A stretch of 64,000 bases of DNA from Telmatactis stephensoni (lineage: Eukaryota > Cnidaria > Anthozoa > Actiniaria > Isophelliidae): NCBI GenBank assembly GCA_029948255.1, contig JALIZF010001771.1, forward strand, positions 372,001 to 436,000, read 5' to 3'. The stretch's first letter is position 1, and each line of letters opens with the position of its first letter. The notes below the pieces were generated by a model. That model was not told the origin of the DNA. It saw only the letters and a program-made list of their open reading frames with translations, and did not search any database. The position numbers and the translations under genes are program-made. Below, in pieces: positions 12,194-24,810 of this stretch.

Positions 12194-12516
12194 TCTTTAT
12201 TTTGCTTTGCTTCGTCTATGCTCTGAAGGCTTTGTATTGTTCCTATTTTGATTTACTTTGTCCTGTTTTGGCTTCAAAAATTGTGTTTTATAAATCACCT
12301 TAATGTTTTATTTCAGACAATGTCATAAATAACTGTTACAATTGATTTTAGTCGTAGCCACCACACAATGTTTGGTGCACATATGGATTAAAATTTGTAC
12401 ATTAGCAAGACGTATAGTAACTCTTCTAATTTGAAATACTTGACAAAATTAAACTCATCAATGAAATTGAAATGGAAGCACAAGTGGTGTCTGCATTTTT
12501 TTCTCACTCTTTTTGT

Positions 12517-12870
12517 CCTTCCTTCCTTCCTTCCTTCCTTCCTTCCTTCCTTCCTTCCTTCCTTCCTTCCTTCCTTCCTTCCTTCCTTCCTTCCTTTCTT
12601 TCCTTCTTTCCTTCTTTCCCTTTTTCTTTCTTTCTTTCTTCCTTTCCTTCTTTGTTTCTTTCTTTCTTTCTTTGACGTTCCTTTTCTCTTTCTTTCGTTC
12701 CTTCTTTCTTTCGTTCTTTCTTTCTGTTTCTCCTACTTTCTTTCTTTGTCGTTATTTTTCTATTCGTCTATTTCATTTCTTTCCTTCTTTCCCTTTTTCT
12801 CTCTCTCTCTCTCTCTTTCTTTCTTTCCTTCTTTCTTTCTTTCTTTCTTTCTTTCTTTGTGTCTGTGTTT
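12517..12870. repeat. Long pyrimidine tract, (CCTT)n then (CTTT)n
   Basis: About 350 bp of almost pure C/T on the plus strand: CCTT tetramers first, then CTTT tetramers and a short (CT)n. Long open frames here (PSFL repeats) are products of the repeat and are not genes. Confidence 0.95.
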
Positions 12871-15800
12871 TTTTTTTGTATTTTTTCCGATATCGTCATC
12901 TTTACTTTTTGATTGTCTAATTCGGTTATAGAAAGCCGACAAAAGGAAGCAGAGTTAAATGGGGAAAAAAAGAAAGATAGAGAGACAAAAAAGAAGGAAA
13001 GAAGACAAGTCGACGCACCAGAGCAGAATTAATAGAAAAAAAGAATACAAACTAAAGAAGTGAAAATATACAAAGCAAACATCTAAAAGACGAAATTTAA
13101 AAGATAACAAATGCTTATCATGACGAAGTCTAGCACATCAGAAATATTAGGAGATATATAGGCGAAATTAGTGTTATGTTGTTGAATTTAAACAGCAATT
13201 TAGAGTCATTTCGACTAGACAAATCAGGTTCATGCGTTTCTTTTAAAATCCTCATTCAACTGTGTAGTTTATGCCGCAAGCAAGATCTATTCATTACAAG
13301 ATAAAAAAAGTCTGGAACTTGAAGGCTTTTTTAATATGATTTCCTCTGATTTGTAAACAAAACGTGTCTAAGAAAAAATTAACAAAATTGCCGCAACGTT
13401 GGATTCGTTAAATATCTCATAACAACTGCCAATTGTTGTAAGATTCAAATGGAAACAAATTTGTGATTTAGTTGGGGTTTCTGGCAATCGACTATAATAG
13501 GTGAAAGTGATTAGTGAAAGATTCTTGCAATGAACTATAGTAAATGAAAGTTTTGGCCCTTTTCCGACTTCTTATTTTTTCCATTCTCTTCTTCTTTCTT
13601 CAAACAATCATGTACTTAAATGTAGTTGACACTCACATATATTCAACTGATTCTAAATTAACACGTTTTAAAGAGAACAGCACAATGTCTTTGTTATTTA
13701 GTTAGTTTAAGTTCTTAATGTACAACTTAAATTTCAGTGATTTTTCCGTCGTTTTACAAAACGAAACTTTGTTTGAAAACATTGTTAACGTTTATCATTC
13801 AATTACATGAGCACATTTGTTAGTGGGCATCAAAGTTTGCATTTCTCGCGGGCTGTTTTCGCTTTGACGATTCATCTCTAATCGAAAGTACTATTTGTAG
13901 CATCGGCGGGTCAGTTCAAAGAATGTCGTTTTGTCAATTAACTTATTGTATTTCTTTGGAAAAAGCGTCATTGCGGTCTATATAAGGTCTATATAAACAT
14001 ATTCCGACCAGAATAGTCTATTTGACTAAGAACAGGAGTATCTATTTCAAAAAACGTGTGATGGTATTGTTTCAGATGATTACATTTCACGGCGCATAAT
14101 AGATGTTTTAAAGCCATGAAAAAAGGAAACCATTCATTTATTAAAACGTGATTGAAAACACGAAGTATCAGTTTTGTTACTTTGTAATTTCAAAGGCAAA
14201 CAAACAACTATTAAGGGGAAATTATAACAACAACAACGGATGCTTCATTGTACGGCTTTAACCAATAACCATGTACTGTACTATATTTTGACCAATCGCA
14301 ATGAAGTATGTAAAGTTGGCATTTAAATGGTTTCTTTAGGAATGCTTTTAGCGCGTGCGTGCAAAAGGCCCGACCAATCAGAATCAAGAGTTGATTTCTG
14401 GCCAATTACACACGTATTCGTCAAAGCAGCAAATCTTAGCTTTATCAAAGCAGGAACTTACTTTGAATTGCTATTCGTTTGAAAGGGGTTACTCGTCAGA
14501 GGATTTAGCTGGACTTTATCACAAGCCTCACATAGGTAAGGCAAATGCTCATTTATACCGTTTCGCGCTAGATAATACTGTCTTTTGCGGAAAGAAAATC
14601 TTTCTTTATTCACCTAATGGTAATACATTTAGTTATCGTTGAAAAGTATTCTATGAAGAAATTACAGCTTTTAAGTTCGAGTAAATTGAAAAATACACCT
14701 TTCAAACTATTAAATATGCATTATATATTTTCAATATATTCTCAAATCACAACAACTTTTAGCAAGCTTGAAGTACTCCGGTCCATTAGAGCGTTCTGTT
14801 TCGTCTAATATATTAGTTAGTCTATAAGCTCGTAATAACATGGACTTTAGACCATTTTAGAAGGAGAGGATTTTCCTGAAGGTGCTTTGTAGTTTACTTT
14901 TCTTTGTCGCAAACAGGATCACTTGAAATCTGATTACCGAAGAGACATTTTGTCTAATGACTGATTTGATCGTCTTTGGCAGTGTTGTTGAATTTCGCTT
15001 TTGTTATCTAATATCATTTGTATTAGCTTTCATATATTCTCGTATATTTCTTTCTTTCTGTAAGCCTCTCTGCATTGTTATTTCTCATTCTTTGCTGTGT
15101 GCTTATATTGTGTGTACATTTTTAATTTCAGTATGTCTATTAATTTGTTTTTGCCATAGACTGTTTATAATTATATAGTGTTTAGCAAGATGATAATTAC
15201 GTTTTGTTTCTCGATGTTTTCGTTTTCTTTTTAAATTGTTACATTTTCGTTTTATCTTCTTTTTCCTTTTTTTTATTTAGTGTTAATTTGCTCAATTTGT
15301 TCTAGCTTTCTAACTTATATTATGACTTTTTCAAATGAATTTGAGACAGAATTAATGTTCACACTGTTATGTTTTCTTTTCTTTTTTTCAGTCCCATTTC
15401 AATCTTTTGCTCGTATCCTCTCACTCATTTCCTTCATTTTCCTGTTCCTTTCTTTCGTCCTCTGTCTCTTTTTGTTTCTTTAATTTTACGTTCTTTATCT
15501 ATCCTTTCTTTCTTTCCTTCTTTCTTCCCTTCTTTAATTTCTTTCATTCTTCCTTCTTCCCTCTCTCTTTATTTCTCCCTTCACAGTACTATTTATTCGA
15601 CGTATACCCTCACTTTTTATCCCCATGTTTCATCTTCCTATCGTTTTGTTTTTTCTTACCGTCTCATCTTGCTCTCTCTTTGCATTCTCCTTTCTTTCAT
15701 TTTTTATTTCGTTCGTTCCATTTATTTTCTATTCCTTACCTACTTTTTTCCCTTCTAACGTATTCCGGCTACTAGATCTTTTAAAACTTTTTATTCAAAA

Positions 15801-18800
15801 GAAATTTTTTATGTTAATTTTAAAATCAGCTTATTCGGAAAAAGTGTTTTTTCCTCTTTCACCTCAAATATCGTAATCCTTTCTCTATTGTATCGCATCA
15901 CAATCGCAATTCCCTAATCTCTTTATTTAGTTGGCATATTTTGATCACTGTAATGGCATTTATCAATACCACAACATTAATAATGTACTTGAATAAAGAC
16001 AGCAGTGTATTTTGCAAAATTGAAAACGCTATCAGCTGTTTGCGCTGCTCAACACTTCACGGCAATAAAAGAAATTTCAATATCAAAGGTATGTCAGTCC
16101 CTCCCCTATCTTAAGAATAGTATAGTTTGTAGAAAGTAGTTTTTGTCTGTTATCAACTGTTATTCTTGTGTAGCTGGTGGCGGTTTGATAGAGCTGGTGG
16201 AAACAGCAGAAAAAAATCAGCGAGCTCTTGAAGTACTAAAAAAGTATATTTCCAACGCAAAAGTTAGCTTCAAAGGATATAGAATTTGCCAAATATATAT
16301 TTTGTCGCAAAATATATTTAGAAATATTTTATACAAGATTTTTTGTAGATGTTTTCCAGTTAGAATGGAGCTTTAGCCGGTCGTACCTGCCAACTACGCA
16401 AATCATGTCGAGCTTCTTTGAATATATTATACATAAACTATATACATTTTCTTTTTCTTTTTAATTATCTCATTCTAAATTAAAAGTACTTGACCTATAC
16501 AAGAGAAAAGAATGTCTTCTAATTTGAACGTAATTTACACTATTCTAGATTAGATTGTATTTTTATTATTTTTGGCGGTGCTAGCTAGGCTGGAATCATA
16601 TGTCTTGCAACCCATGGCACTGTTTAGAAAGTAGCTGCAGATGTTCAATTTAGTGAAAAAAGCTCAAGAAGCCATGTATAAAACATAATAATAAAGCTAA
16701 AAGATATATCTTGCTTTTAATCAATATTTTGTCAATGTGATTCAGTGAATATTAATCATTTTTTGCCTAAAAACCTTTATGATTTAAAATGAGATTATTG
16801 ATAAATGAGGTATCGATTTAAATTCAGTTCTGCCTCCAGCTGCATAACAACTTTTTCCCCTAAGATAAAATGCAGTGAGATTTCTCCATTTTTTTCTTTC
16901 TTATTTTTTCAAAGAATGGGAATTTCCTCCAGTGTTTCCCACTAAATCTCAATTTATAGAGAAGAATTTGCATTAATTTGCAAAATTGATTATTCTGGGA
17001 CTCTGCAGTTGCATGTATTGTGCGCCACGAACCTACAAAGTACCCCAAGTCATAAAATTCAACTTATCAATCGTTCTACCTTAATGGTCTTCAAATTAAC
17101 AACTTTGGCTGACAGAAATTGTAAAGAGGAGGAGTTTCTGCCTCTTTTGAAAGCCATTTTTAGATAATTAAGTAACGAGAAGTGATCAAGAAGATAGCTC
17201 AAAGTATTTTGTGCTACACTCACTCTCAAGGAAGCCTTTTAAGAGCTGTTTTTCAAGTCGTTGGGTGAATTTTTTGACGTTTTCGAATTAAAACCTAAAA
17301 GCTCGAAAATTCGTTCATACACCGGAAAACATCAAGTACATATGTAAACACATCTTAGATCAAAATTTATGTTATTATATCAAGAAGATTAATCTGCATG
17401 GTACATCTTTTATTCAGACCAAAACTGACGTCTTTTTGACATGCAGCTTCAAACTGACCTGTCATGCTTCCGTTGCTAAGCGATGAAATGACGAAATACT
17501 CATATTAATTACTTCTATCTGACAAGTCACTTGAATTTGAGGAAGAATATTTGGAGACGTATTTAAGGTACCGATGCTATGAAGTGTTTTTCATAGCTTT
17601 CAAGCTTCCACTGGATGCAGGTTGTCTGATCTACGAGGAGAATCAAGTTGAAACCCAATTTAGAAAGATTGCTTGCTTCAGGTAATTTCTCAACTGCCCA
17701 ACAGTTATCATTAAAGTGCTGATGCGAATTCGATTTATTATTTGAGAATTTTTTGAGGAAGACTTACAAATTGCGCACTCAAAAAAACCTTTTCATTAAG
17801 ATTATCTTTCACTTGTAAAAGATATGCAATGTTTGAACTTACTTCTTGTTATGTCCTATGAACAGAAATGCCGGCCCTGAAAAGGTTCCGCCGCCATATT
17901 TTCTTACCAGATTATAAGGCATGGTGTGTGTACAGACATAGACGCCGCAGGCGATGCCCACTTCGCCATTTAATGTCTTTCCCCTTTTTTTTAGCCAGTA
18001 AAACAGATCTAAAGCAATAAATCTTACATTTTCTACTTTTAACTTAGATTTAAATAATACTGAAATTTTGTGACTATCTGCACGAATTCGATAAAAAGTC
18101 AGCCTTTTTGGTGACGCGGAAGAGAAAATTCACACTTTTAGCTTTAGTTTTTGTTTTTTGGATTTAAAGTTTGAACTTAGTATTGCATCCATATCAATAG
18201 CAGATGGCAACAATAGAGTTCTCTTTTTTCATTATCAAGATTTTCTGTTTGACGATATTCACGTAATAAGAAATCTAGCGCAACCTGTCTTTATCGGTTT
18301 ATCGACGCAAAACACTCAAATTTAAGGTAAAGAGTATTCACAGAGAAAAAGGCTGAATCTAAAGAGCTTTCTCTCAGGTCCTATATTCAGTTTGCTCTAA
18401 AGACAGAAAATGACACGTACAGTTATGCTAAGCTCAACATTTTTGTCGTTTGTTTTTGGAAATGGGTACAGTCCTTCAAATGAGTGTATGTATCTCTTTT
18501 TATTGTTATTATTATTATTATCATTTTCTTTCTTTTTCTTTTAATCAATTATTTAAACTCAGTAGAAAGACAATTGTCTATGGGATTTAGTCGAAAAGAA
18601 CAACAAACCAAAAAAAGATAATCCCCAGAAGTCAAAGCCCCCGCTACCCATCAACGAACTCCTCCGTATCCTTAGATAGCAGGCTGGATACTCTTACCAA
18701 AAATGCAACGTCTTTAAATCTAATTACAATGTGAAAGGGCTCAAATCGAGCATCGATTTATCACGAATAAAGGAAGATGAGCATTATTTATGAAGATTTC

Positions 18801-20741
18801 TGCGAAGAGGAGACAAGTCCAATATATAAGTACAAATGCCAGCCCCGGTGCCATGGTAACTTTAAAGACTCAGAGCGTTCAAGATGAAAACACCTTGCCG
18901 AATCGTTCACGAACATGAGAGGCAAAAAAAGTTTAACATTTTCACCTTGACAAAAAAGCAAAGCAGAAAAGACGGAGTTTCGCGCAGAAAAAGAAGTTAG
19001 TCAGAATTTGAACACTGATCAGTCGGATTATGTGCGAAACGGCTTATAATATAAGCCGACAGCTTGTGTATATGTTAGCTGATTTAGAAAATCAAGGATT
19101 TTCTCTTGAGAATTTCCTTTGAGGCTTAAACGATAATTTGATTTGAATTTTTTTTAAAATCTCCTTCATTAGTGTTTGACGACAGTACTGAGGTTGGACT
19201 GACCAGAGTGAGCAACCTATATCATAAAAGACACGGAATTCGATTAATCGCTTGCTGTCAAAATCTCATATCGAACATTGCACGAAAAGCAAACGCAAAA
19301 TGTCTGTGCTATAGACTCAACGAGTGTAGTGTATTAGGCTTTTAATATGTGGAAAAATGGACGTTATTTGCTGCAGCGTTTTAGCACAGAGCTATAATAT
19401 ATTTTTAGCCAAGTCCTCAAAGATTTCCTTCGTCCTTAATAAAATGCTTCCTTACACATCGAACTATTTTTAGATGTTTTCCCAAAACATCAACAATGCC
19501 GAAATGTCTATTTTTGTAATTTTAAGGTCTCAAACAAATTTGCAGTTCCATTTGAGAAGCTTCTAATCATGCCGAGTTCATTTTCCATGGAATTTGTTCC
19601 TATTTGTTCAGCTTTGCAGGATTCTTGCGCTACCGGTTAAGAGTATGCCATTGCATACATATTTAGCTTATATCCATTGAAGACAAAACTAAATTGAACA
19701 AGAACAAATTTCCATGCTATTTTTACTATGCTGAATTGAGAACTTAAGTTCTCTTCCGTTTTCAAAATTTCAAAATAAACTTGGGCAGAACCCTTTTTCA
19801 TCGAGACTTTCTGGTGAATTTTAATATTGAAAAAAAAAGATTATTTTTCAAATTAGAAAACGAACGCCACTTATAGTAAAACTGAGTAAACAGTAAACTT
19901 TATTAAAAACGAAATGGCAGGAAATAGCACTTTACTCTCGGAATATTCAGAGTTTTTGTCACTTTTAAAGAGCTGTATGTATAAGATAGATTTACCAAAG
20001 ATGGCCGATTCCCAGCGGTGCCATTTCGGCTGCTTAGTTTGTTTATCATACGTTTGTAGATTGGACTTCAATCAACTAGCTACCACCACCAAGAAACTCA
20101 ATTACAGTTCTAATTAAAAGAATTTCTCAAGTACAGGAAATGAGCTTTATTAAGTTCATTTAAGTTAAATTTGTATTTTAGTGCCTTATGAAAAGAAAGA
20201 ACACTTTAAAATTAACTAAGTAAATGAGAAAGCAAAAAGGGTAAAATTCGTACGATGAACTGCTTCTAAGATGGAGATCCTCGCTCCAGTCCATCTCTTT
20301 AGGAATTAAGTTGTGTGCCATTGGTGGAATTAAGGTACAGCAAAACACAATGAACTTATCTAATTAGGGCCACAAAGACAAAAGGAAATTAGCAAGGGAA
20401 CTGACTAGTTTGGGCTGCGCCGGTCGGTTAGAATGAGAGATAAATGGAATTCTGCAACACCATATAAAAAGAAAGCATTTACATTACTGGAACAGGATTA
20501 GGACGAAGTACATGCAGGTGCTCACTTTAGAAGGTATCCACCTTATGCATATGTCTGTTTCATAGTCACACTAATCTATTTTCATTGTATGAAAGTTTTA
20601 CAAGAGCTTTATATGTCTTAAATGAATGGATTGTCACTCGGAAATGTGTTAATTAGATGCGAATGCTTCTTCGGGATTTTAGTCTATCCCGCGCGCGCGC
20701 AGCATAAATAACGAACTTCGACCTGCTCGCTAACAGAGCCT
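12871..20741. other. 7.9 kb intergenic region, no gene recognised
   Basis: Much of 14950-15880 is T/C-rich low-complexity DNA that opens spurious frames. Two short segments have somewhat protein-like composition: plus strand 16173-16376 (after a GTGTAG that could be an acceptor, containing GGGLIELVETAEKNQRALEV), and plus strand from ATG at 17870 (about 50 codons, arginine-rich). Neither has flanking splice sites or a family resemblance I can support. Confidence 0.4.
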
Positions 20742-20818
20742 TCTGCAGATAGCTCAGTGGTTGAGCGTCGGGCCGGAAATCCGAAGGTCGTGGGTTCAAA
20801 CCACGCTGAGGGTTCGGA
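20742..20818 (+). repeat. tRNA-derived repeat head (SINE-like or tRNA pseudogene)
   Basis: TAGCTCAGTGGTTGAGC matches a pol III A box and D arm. GGGTTCAAACC matches a B box within a perfect CGTGG/CCACG T stem, and an anticodon-like stem TCGGG/TCCGA lies between them. The 5' and 3' acceptor segments do not pair, and the anticodon loop has C where the universal T33 is expected. It is therefore tRNA-derived and not a functional tRNA. T-rich sequence follows. Confidence 0.7.
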
Positions 20819-21129
20819 TTTTTTCCAAGCTAAAACCCACACTCGAGGAAGCATTCACATCTAATTTATATGTCGTCATGTAGAAAAGGTGGCTTTTAAT
20901 ACTGACTTACAATGCTGTTTTCAATACAATGCAATACAATACAATACAACACAGTAACTTTTATTTGAATGGCTGGGTTTCATCCGTTCCTTCGGGAATC
21001 AAAAGACAATGAAGCGGTAGCCATATTGGATGAACAAACAAGGGACGCTAATGAGAAATCTTTTGTTGAAGTTCATCCAAGATGGCTGCCGTGACGTCAC
21101 ATGCAACCCAGCAATTCGAGAAAAGTACA

Positions 21130-21660
21130 TCTTATTAACCGAGCGCGAGGGCCGTACGGGACGTTATGGACCGAGCATTTTGTTTACTCCCTTTAAAAAT
21201 TCAATATATTTTTCGTTTCATAGTAATCGTGCGAATGAGTATTTCATGCACTTTTTTCTCACATGAAAAATCTTATTGGAGGTATGAATGTCCGCTTCAT
21301 GATTGAAAGAAAAAGAAGGAAAGAAAGTAAGTAAGAACAGATGAGAAAAAGACTTGAGAAGTATAAAAACAAAGAAAAACAGTCATTAAATACATTGGCC
21401 TGGCTTTTAGACAAGACGAGTGTTTTATCGGCTACTCAAATACAAAGGCATATATACTCGTCAAATTCTGGTTCTCCTTCTTAATTATTTGCAGCCGCAG
21501 CTGCTTCGTCTTGATTGTCGAAGTCAAAGTCGAATTGGAAGTTAGATAGACTACACATTTTTTGATTGGCAGAAATCAAAAGCAAATTCGCTTTCCATTT
21601 TTCGGTCCGTACGGGAATGTATAGTACGGCCCGCTAATTGACCAATGAGAGCGTGCGTTA
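21130..21660. mobile_element. Possible TIR element with GGGCCGTACGGG-type ends
   Basis: Near 21138 the sequence reads CCGAGCGCGAGGGCCGTACG, and near 21602-21635 GGTCCGTACGGG is followed by GTACGGCCCGC. The two ends are imperfect inverted matches about 500 bp apart. The right side continues into GACCAATGAGAGCGTGCGTT, a motif typical of short AT-rich insertions. The exact termini are not defined. Confidence 0.35.
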
Positions 21661-21689
21661 TATGATTGCTATATAATAAAATACACTGA

Positions 21690-21915
21690 TACAATTCAAT
21701 ACAACACAACACGACACAACACAACACAACACAACACAACACAACACAACACAACACAACACAACGCAACGCAACGCAACGCAACGCAACGCAATGCAAT
21801 ACAATACAATACAATACAATACAATACAATACAATACAATACAATACAATACAACACAATGCAATGATATGCAATGAAGTGCAATACAAAAACAATACAA
21901 TAAAATGCAATACAA
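21690..21915. repeat. Pentanucleotide microsatellite, (ACAAC)n then (GCAAC)n then (ACAAT)n
   Basis: Three successive blocks of related 5-mers run for about 220 bp. Both this array and a shorter ACAAT run at 20925-20960 are followed by CACAGTAACTTT.ATTTGAAT, so they are the 3' parts of two copies of the same interspersed repeat. The cysteine/valine/leucine-rich open frames on the minus strand are artefacts of the array. Confidence 0.9.
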
Positions 21916-22909
21916 TACTGAACACAGTAACTTTCATTTGAATTCGGATTTGTATATAGCTAATATCTCCTAAAGGGTATTTGTGTATAAATGACGGTTT
22001 GGATTTTTTTTTAAAAATACAAATAGAAATAGCAATGGTGGTGAATGGAAATTCATAGTGATGAAATGACTCATGAATTGCTAAAAAGAATGATTTGTAC
22101 ATCTCTTGTAATATGATCTTCATCATTAGTGATATCTTTTTGTTATCATTATCTGATTTTACAAATAGCTTTCTTTGATAGCAAGATTTTTATGTTTCCT
22201 CAAATAGAATCACATTTGATATTTGTAATGAATACTGTTGTGACATATAATACTCACTCATTGCCGAAATCTTATCTTAACAATTCAATACATAGCCGAT
22301 CTTAAGAAGGGTGGCGGTTTTTGCAAAATACATCTGTCACGTGACCTATATGTTGCTACTAGATAGAAGAGATACTAGATAATTACAATTCTACCAGCAT
22401 AAGCTCGTCAGCATAAAGCAGTTATCAAAGAACGCCCTGGGCAACTTAAAATATAAACATAATCCTGCAGTGTAGAAACTGACTAGTTCTCTTGAAAATA
22501 ATTTCTAGGGCCAAATTTGTTTCCTTCTCCGCTGCAACTAGTCGACTAAACTGGCAGCTACTACATATTATAAACATAGCAAACATGCATTAATACATAT
22601 CTGTCATGTGACAGGCATACTTTTTAATAGTATATCTAAAATTAAAAATCCTGCCAACCTTTTTGAGATATCGATCAGCTATATCAAGCATATTTGAGAC
22701 TTTTAACATCTGTATACCTAGTTAAACATAGCCTTTAGATTGTAGTTGAGAAAAAGAATTATATAAAATTCTTTATACAAGTCGGCACTCGTTCTCTCAA
22801 AATGATGGGTCTCAAAATGAAGAAAAGTCATCATAACTGAGACAAATTAAAATCAATAGAAGTGAAAAAAGAATGGAGAGAAGAAACTCAGACTTAGTAT
22901 TGTTGTTGA

Positions 22910-22954
22910 TGATGATCTTCGTCTTCTTCATCTTGTTGTTCTTCGTCTTCTTCC

Positions 22955-22989
<35 letters not shown>

Positions 22990-23070
22990 TTCTTCTAATT
23001 CTAATTCTAATCAGTTCTAATTCTACTTCTTCTTCATTCTGCTGCTGCTGCTCCTCCTCCTTTGCAATTG
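22910..23070. repeat. (TTC)n microsatellite with TAATTC and CTG variants
   Basis: Imperfect TTC/CTT trinucleotides run from about 22915, giving way to TTCTAA hexamers and CTGCTGCTG near 23040. Confidence 0.9.
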
Positions 23071-23639
23071 ACCCTTTTCTCAGTTGTCCTATCTTGCAGC
23101 AAATTCGGCTGATGACGAATGAATTTAAGGGAAAACTAGAACAATGAATCTACTCGATCCTTCAAGACTCACTATTTATCAAAAACACTACTGACAATAT
23201 TGAGCTCGTCACGTCAGCGGGCATTATGTCTATTTCACCTGTACCCAAAAGCTTGACTTCCAGGATAAAAACTTATGCTTATATGTTAATCCTTATAATA
23301 ATATTGGCCTTGATTTGAAGCGTTGTGAAGATCTCACTTCTAATCAATGACAATGAATTCACGACAGGCTGAACTTCACTGACATAATCTTATTACGCCG
23401 GATAATGACTTGAAACTGAAAATGGAGTTGCGATTAGTTTGGGAAATTACGGACAATTTGGGGCATGTCAGATTAAGTAAGAAAGATTTATGTTTTTGAC
23501 ATTCCCTGATATTATACAGAAAAGCTGTATGCCATATTGTTAATGTTTATAAATCAACATTTTTTAATGGTGGGAAATGTTTTGGAGATGCATGTGGTGG
23601 AACCATACTAACGTGGAACTGTGTAAATTATTTCAATAC

Positions 23640-24060
23640 TCTCATTCTAGCTTCTTCTTAATTCTTCTTCTTATTATTATTATTAACTCTTCTTCTTCTT
23701 CTTCTTCTTCTCCTTTTTCTTAATAACTCTTCTTCTTCTTCTTCTTCTTCTTCTTAATAATTTAATTCTTCTTCTTCTTTTTCTTCTTCTTCTTTTTCTT
23801 CTTCTTCTTAACTCTTCTTCTTCTTCTTCTTCTTAACTCTTCTTATTCTTAACTCTTCTTCTTCTTCTTAACTCTTCTTCTTCTTAATTCTTCTTCTTCT
23901 TAACTCTTCTTCTTCTTAACTCTTCTTCTTCTTAATTCTTCTTCTTCTTAATTCTTCTTCTTCTTAACTCTTCTTCTTCTTAACTCTTCTTCTTCTTCTT
24001 CTTCTTCTTCTTCTTCTTCTTCTTCTTCAGCTCTTCTTCTTCTTCTTCTTCTTGTCTCCT
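23640..24060. repeat. (CTT)n array with higher-order TTAACTCTTCTTCTTC units
   Basis: About 410 bp of CTT trinucleotides is punctuated by TTAACTC or TTAATTC every 15-20 bp, giving a higher-order ladder inside a simple microsatellite. Confidence 0.9.
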
Positions 24061-24478
24061 TTTTTTCTTCTTTTCTGTCATTGCCTTCTTTTTCCGGTCA
24101 GCAGACAGAATTGGGTGATGACATCTGGGTTTTTTATCTATTTTTTATTTTCACTTATTCATTCCGAGTTTGTGAAGCTGCTGATCCAGGGCCGGAAACT
24201 ATTTATTTTTAACCAATGTTCTGTCATTAGTTAATTTACTTTCAAAACGAATTCAAGCTTTAATTTACTAAACTCCGCTAATGTTAATCCCGAAAGAAAC
24301 TAAAACTACATTCAATGTAAATATGTCACATAGTCATCTTGCATTGAAAGAACATCGATCACAATAAATTTGATGGCTACTCGAATAATGGCCTGCAGCT
24401 GTTATAACAAATGATAAAAGATAGCATAGAATATGAGATATAGAAGCCAAGCAGTTACAATACTTAACCGAACAAAGG

Positions 24479-24810
24479 AGGATAGAAGCACTGGGGCGCT
24501 CTTAATACAAAAAAAACCATTATTTTGAACTTCATCCAATTGTTATTCCTATCATTTGAACCTGAAGATGGCGACAGTGTGTCACCGAAACGTATTTCTT
24601 TAATATCCTTGTTCTTTCTTGCAAGATGTATTTCTCAATCCAGTTTAATCAGGATAGAAGCACTGGGGGTTCTTAATATAAATTCTTTTGAACTCATCCA
24701 ATTTTGACCTGAATTGGAAGAAGGCGTCATTTGGACAAGTACACCGAAACGAATTTCTTTAATATCCTTATTCTGTCTTGTAAATTGTATTTCTCAATCC
24801 CATTTAATCA
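24479..24810. repeat. Tandem duplication of about 165 bp
   Basis: Unit 1 (24479-24650) and unit 2 (24651-24810) share AGGATAGAAGCACTGGG at their starts, CACCGAAACG in the middle and TGTATTTCTCAATCC near their ends, with roughly 15-20% differences. The GAAGATGGCG...CACCGAAACG pattern is of a kind found at the ends of some retroelements, but no reverse transcriptase is present. Confidence 0.75.

Noticed and set aside
12395..12942. Long open frames (178, 135 and 67 codons) rich in PSFL or FFLS
   Set aside because: They are translations of the CCTT/CTTT pyrimidine tract; every frame is open and composition is set by the repeat.
20742..20818. Functional tRNA gene
   Set aside because: A and B boxes and the T stem are good, but the acceptor arms do not pair and position 33 is not T; it is better called a tRNA-derived repeat.
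21551..22126. 191-codon minus-strand frame rich in Cys, Val and Leu
   Set aside because: It is the translation of a pentanucleotide microsatellite. A 5 bp period keeps all frames open unless a stop occurs in the unit.
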